Source: Bacillota bacterium (GTDB taxonomy: Bacteria > Bacillota > Clostridia > Oscillospirales > Oscillospiraceae). From it: a DNA stretch of 64,000 nucleotides. A program made the position numbers and the translations under genes. The notes beneath the pieces are model-generated. The model was not told the DNA's origin. It ran no database searches and worked only from the letters and a program-made list of their open reading frames with translations. Positions within the stretch are counted from its first letter, which is position 1; each line of letters starts with the position of its first letter. Of the stretch, positions 62,965 to 64,000 are shown in pieces. The DNA is taken from the NCBI GenBank assembly GCA_021768085.1, contig JAETOJ010000001.1:117212-181211 (forward strand), given 5' to 3'.

Positions 62965-63240
62965 TTAGCTTCCATTCTCCTGCCACCGTCTGAACTTCTC
63001 TGGCAACCCCGCTTTCACTAAATCGTCCAGCGCCCGTTTCACTGTCGAGCAGGACAGGCTTACTCCGGCGTCAATAGCCTTGATTCCCGGCCAGCAGGTA
63101 CCCTCCTTATTGGTGTGGTCTTTCAGGGAGATGCACACACCGCCTTGGTTCTGTGACCCAACTCCTGGTTATTGTAGATGGACTCATAGTAGGCCGATTG
63201 ATCACTCCCCTACCGCAGATGGCCCATCCTGTTTTCTTTA
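62965..63240 (-). pseudogene. Helix-turn-helix protein of mobile-element type, frameshifted
   Basis: Fragments read AYYESIYNNQELGHRTKAV, then in another frame SLKDHTNKEGTCWPGIKAID and STVKRALDDLVKAGLPEKF, ending QENGS. This is the replication/helix-turn-helix protein commonly found on conjugative elements of Firmicutes. An in-frame stop and a frameshift make it inactive. The far end is truncated. Confidence 0.6.
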
Positions 63241-63249
63241 GACAGTCAG

Positions 63250-63551
63250 GAGTCGTTGCCAGCGGCTGGCCCGTCTGAGCTTTCTGCTGAACGGGCATAC
63301 CATGTTTCTATGAAGCCCACTCCCGCTGACGGGAGCGGGCTCGGCCTGACAAAAAAAGTGTAAGCGTCAAATCAGCCATCCCCAAAGAGAAGTGCAGCGT
63401 TGAAACAAATCAGCACTGCACTTCAAAAGAATTATGAAGTTGCGCAAGACTCAGGCGCATTAGCCGGGAGCAGCGGCACAGCCCAGCCCTCTACGGTACA
63501 ATTCAGCGTTGGGGCTTCCAAAAGCCAGGTCAGATAGCGGATTGGAGCCGC
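63250..63551. other. Non-coding interval with two hairpins
   Basis: AGCCCACTCCCG (63314-63325) pairs with CGGGAGCGGGCT (63330-63341, one mismatch) and GAAGTGCAG pairs with CTGCACTTC (about 63389-63425). On the minus strand the first follows a T-run rather than preceding one. I see no gene. Confidence 0.5.
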
Positions 63552-63893
63552 TCAGCCTACCGCGTCGGCATACCAGGCATCGGAAGACACGTCATGAAAA
63601 GCACTGTCGTCTGTTTGGCCTTCCCAGAACTTCACCGCGTCCTCGATCCATCCCTCGGCCACGGTGCCGGTGCCCAGGCCGAAGCCGTGACCCAGGCCCT
63701 CGTAGGCGTGGAACTCGGTGGGGATACCCAGAGCCTCCAGCCCCTCCAGCCGGGACTGCATGGTGCGCCAGCTGGCGATGCCGTCACTGGTGCCCACGCA
63801 GGCATAGGTGGGCGCGTCCTGCTCCGAAACGGTGGTGTACCCGGTATACTGCATGATGACGGTCGCCGCCTGGAGGATATCCGGGCTGTCAAC
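63552..63893 (-). pseudogene. Esterase (alpha/beta-hydrolase) C-terminal part with SLH-like tail
   Basis: The frame contains QYTGYTTVSEQDAPTYACVG, then GTSDGIASWRTM and the catalytic-His region YEGLGHGFGLGTGTVAEGW, the C-terminal half of a Firmicutes esterase. It continues with FHDVSSDAWYADAVG and then stops, which looks like the first strand of an SLH domain. The N-terminal half with the nucleophile Ser is lost where the frame becomes garbled near 63900. Either a truncated surface esterase or a remnant. Confidence 0.6.
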
Positions 63894-64000
63894 GCCGATA
63901 TGAAATTGTAAGAAAACGCCGAAGAAATTTTGTCATTTTTCGGCGGCGGGGGGTAACAAAAATCAGGTACTGCCTTGCTCAAAAAGAGTGTTCACGATTT

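Overview
The window looks like a chromosomal segment of a GC-rich, spore-forming member of the Clostridia, most likely Oscillospiraceae (Flavonifractor/Lawsonibacter/Intestinimonas-like). The evidence is the sporulation genes yqfC and yqfD, the Firmicutes order phoH/ybeY/era/yqzL-like/recO and rpoD-dnaG, an HPr carrying both His15 and Ser46, and strong AGGAGG ribosome binding sites. The species assignment is inference only.

Region 1 (1-29.5 kb) is housekeeping DNA, almost all on the minus strand. It covers DNA repair and recombination (uvrC, mutS2, recO, recX, recA), ribosome and translation maturation (rsmD, era, ybeY, rimO, prmC, a pseudouridine synthase), replication and transcription (dnaG, rpoD), sporulation (yqfC/yqfD), nucleotide and lipid metabolism (dgt, pgsA), phosphate uptake, and a sensor kinase/response regulator pair followed by an FG-GAP-like lipoprotein. 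Several genes share ATGA or TAATG junctions. Two small Cro/C1-type regulators are slotted into the era-ybeY cluster, each next to a strong palindrome. The block ends at tRNA-Arg(ACG).

Region 2 (29.5-41.2 kb) is accessory and more AT-rich. Immediately after the tRNA lies a mobile and decaying block. It holds an internally deleted IS4-family transposase pseudogene, a multiply frameshifted lipoprotein gene, an SLH surface protein flanked by a repeated AACTTGTCC motif, and an intact IS4-family transposase. Copies of a ~19-bp motif (CAATGTCATTAA...) lie in opposite orientation near the two borders. Next come a SEC-C mini-gene, DUF4268 and ImmA-like remnants, a flavin-reductase-like gene broken by one amber codon, and an FMN riboswitch placed directly before a zinc-macrodomain gene overlapping a class M sirtuin (SirTM) gene. 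That is a compact ADP-ribosylation writer/eraser pair apparently under flavin control, and it is the most interesting system in the window. IS630 debris closes the block.

Region 3 (41.2-58.1 kb) is nutritional. Two GH3 glycoside hydrolases (one membrane-anchored with inverted domain order), a GtrA-like membrane protein and an AgrC/LytTR-type two-component system lie on the minus strand. A complete dipeptide/oligopeptide ABC transporter operon (binding protein, two permeases, two ATPases) lies on the plus strand. A glycogen synthase with an unusual N-terminal extension follows on the minus strand.

Region 4 (58.1-64 kb) is a gene graveyard (LysR, alpha/beta-hydrolase, DUF362, flavodoxin and helix-turn-helix fragments) around three intact genes: a permease, a LysR regulator and an aldo/keto reductase with ferredoxin-type cysteines. 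The window ends inside a truncated esterase.
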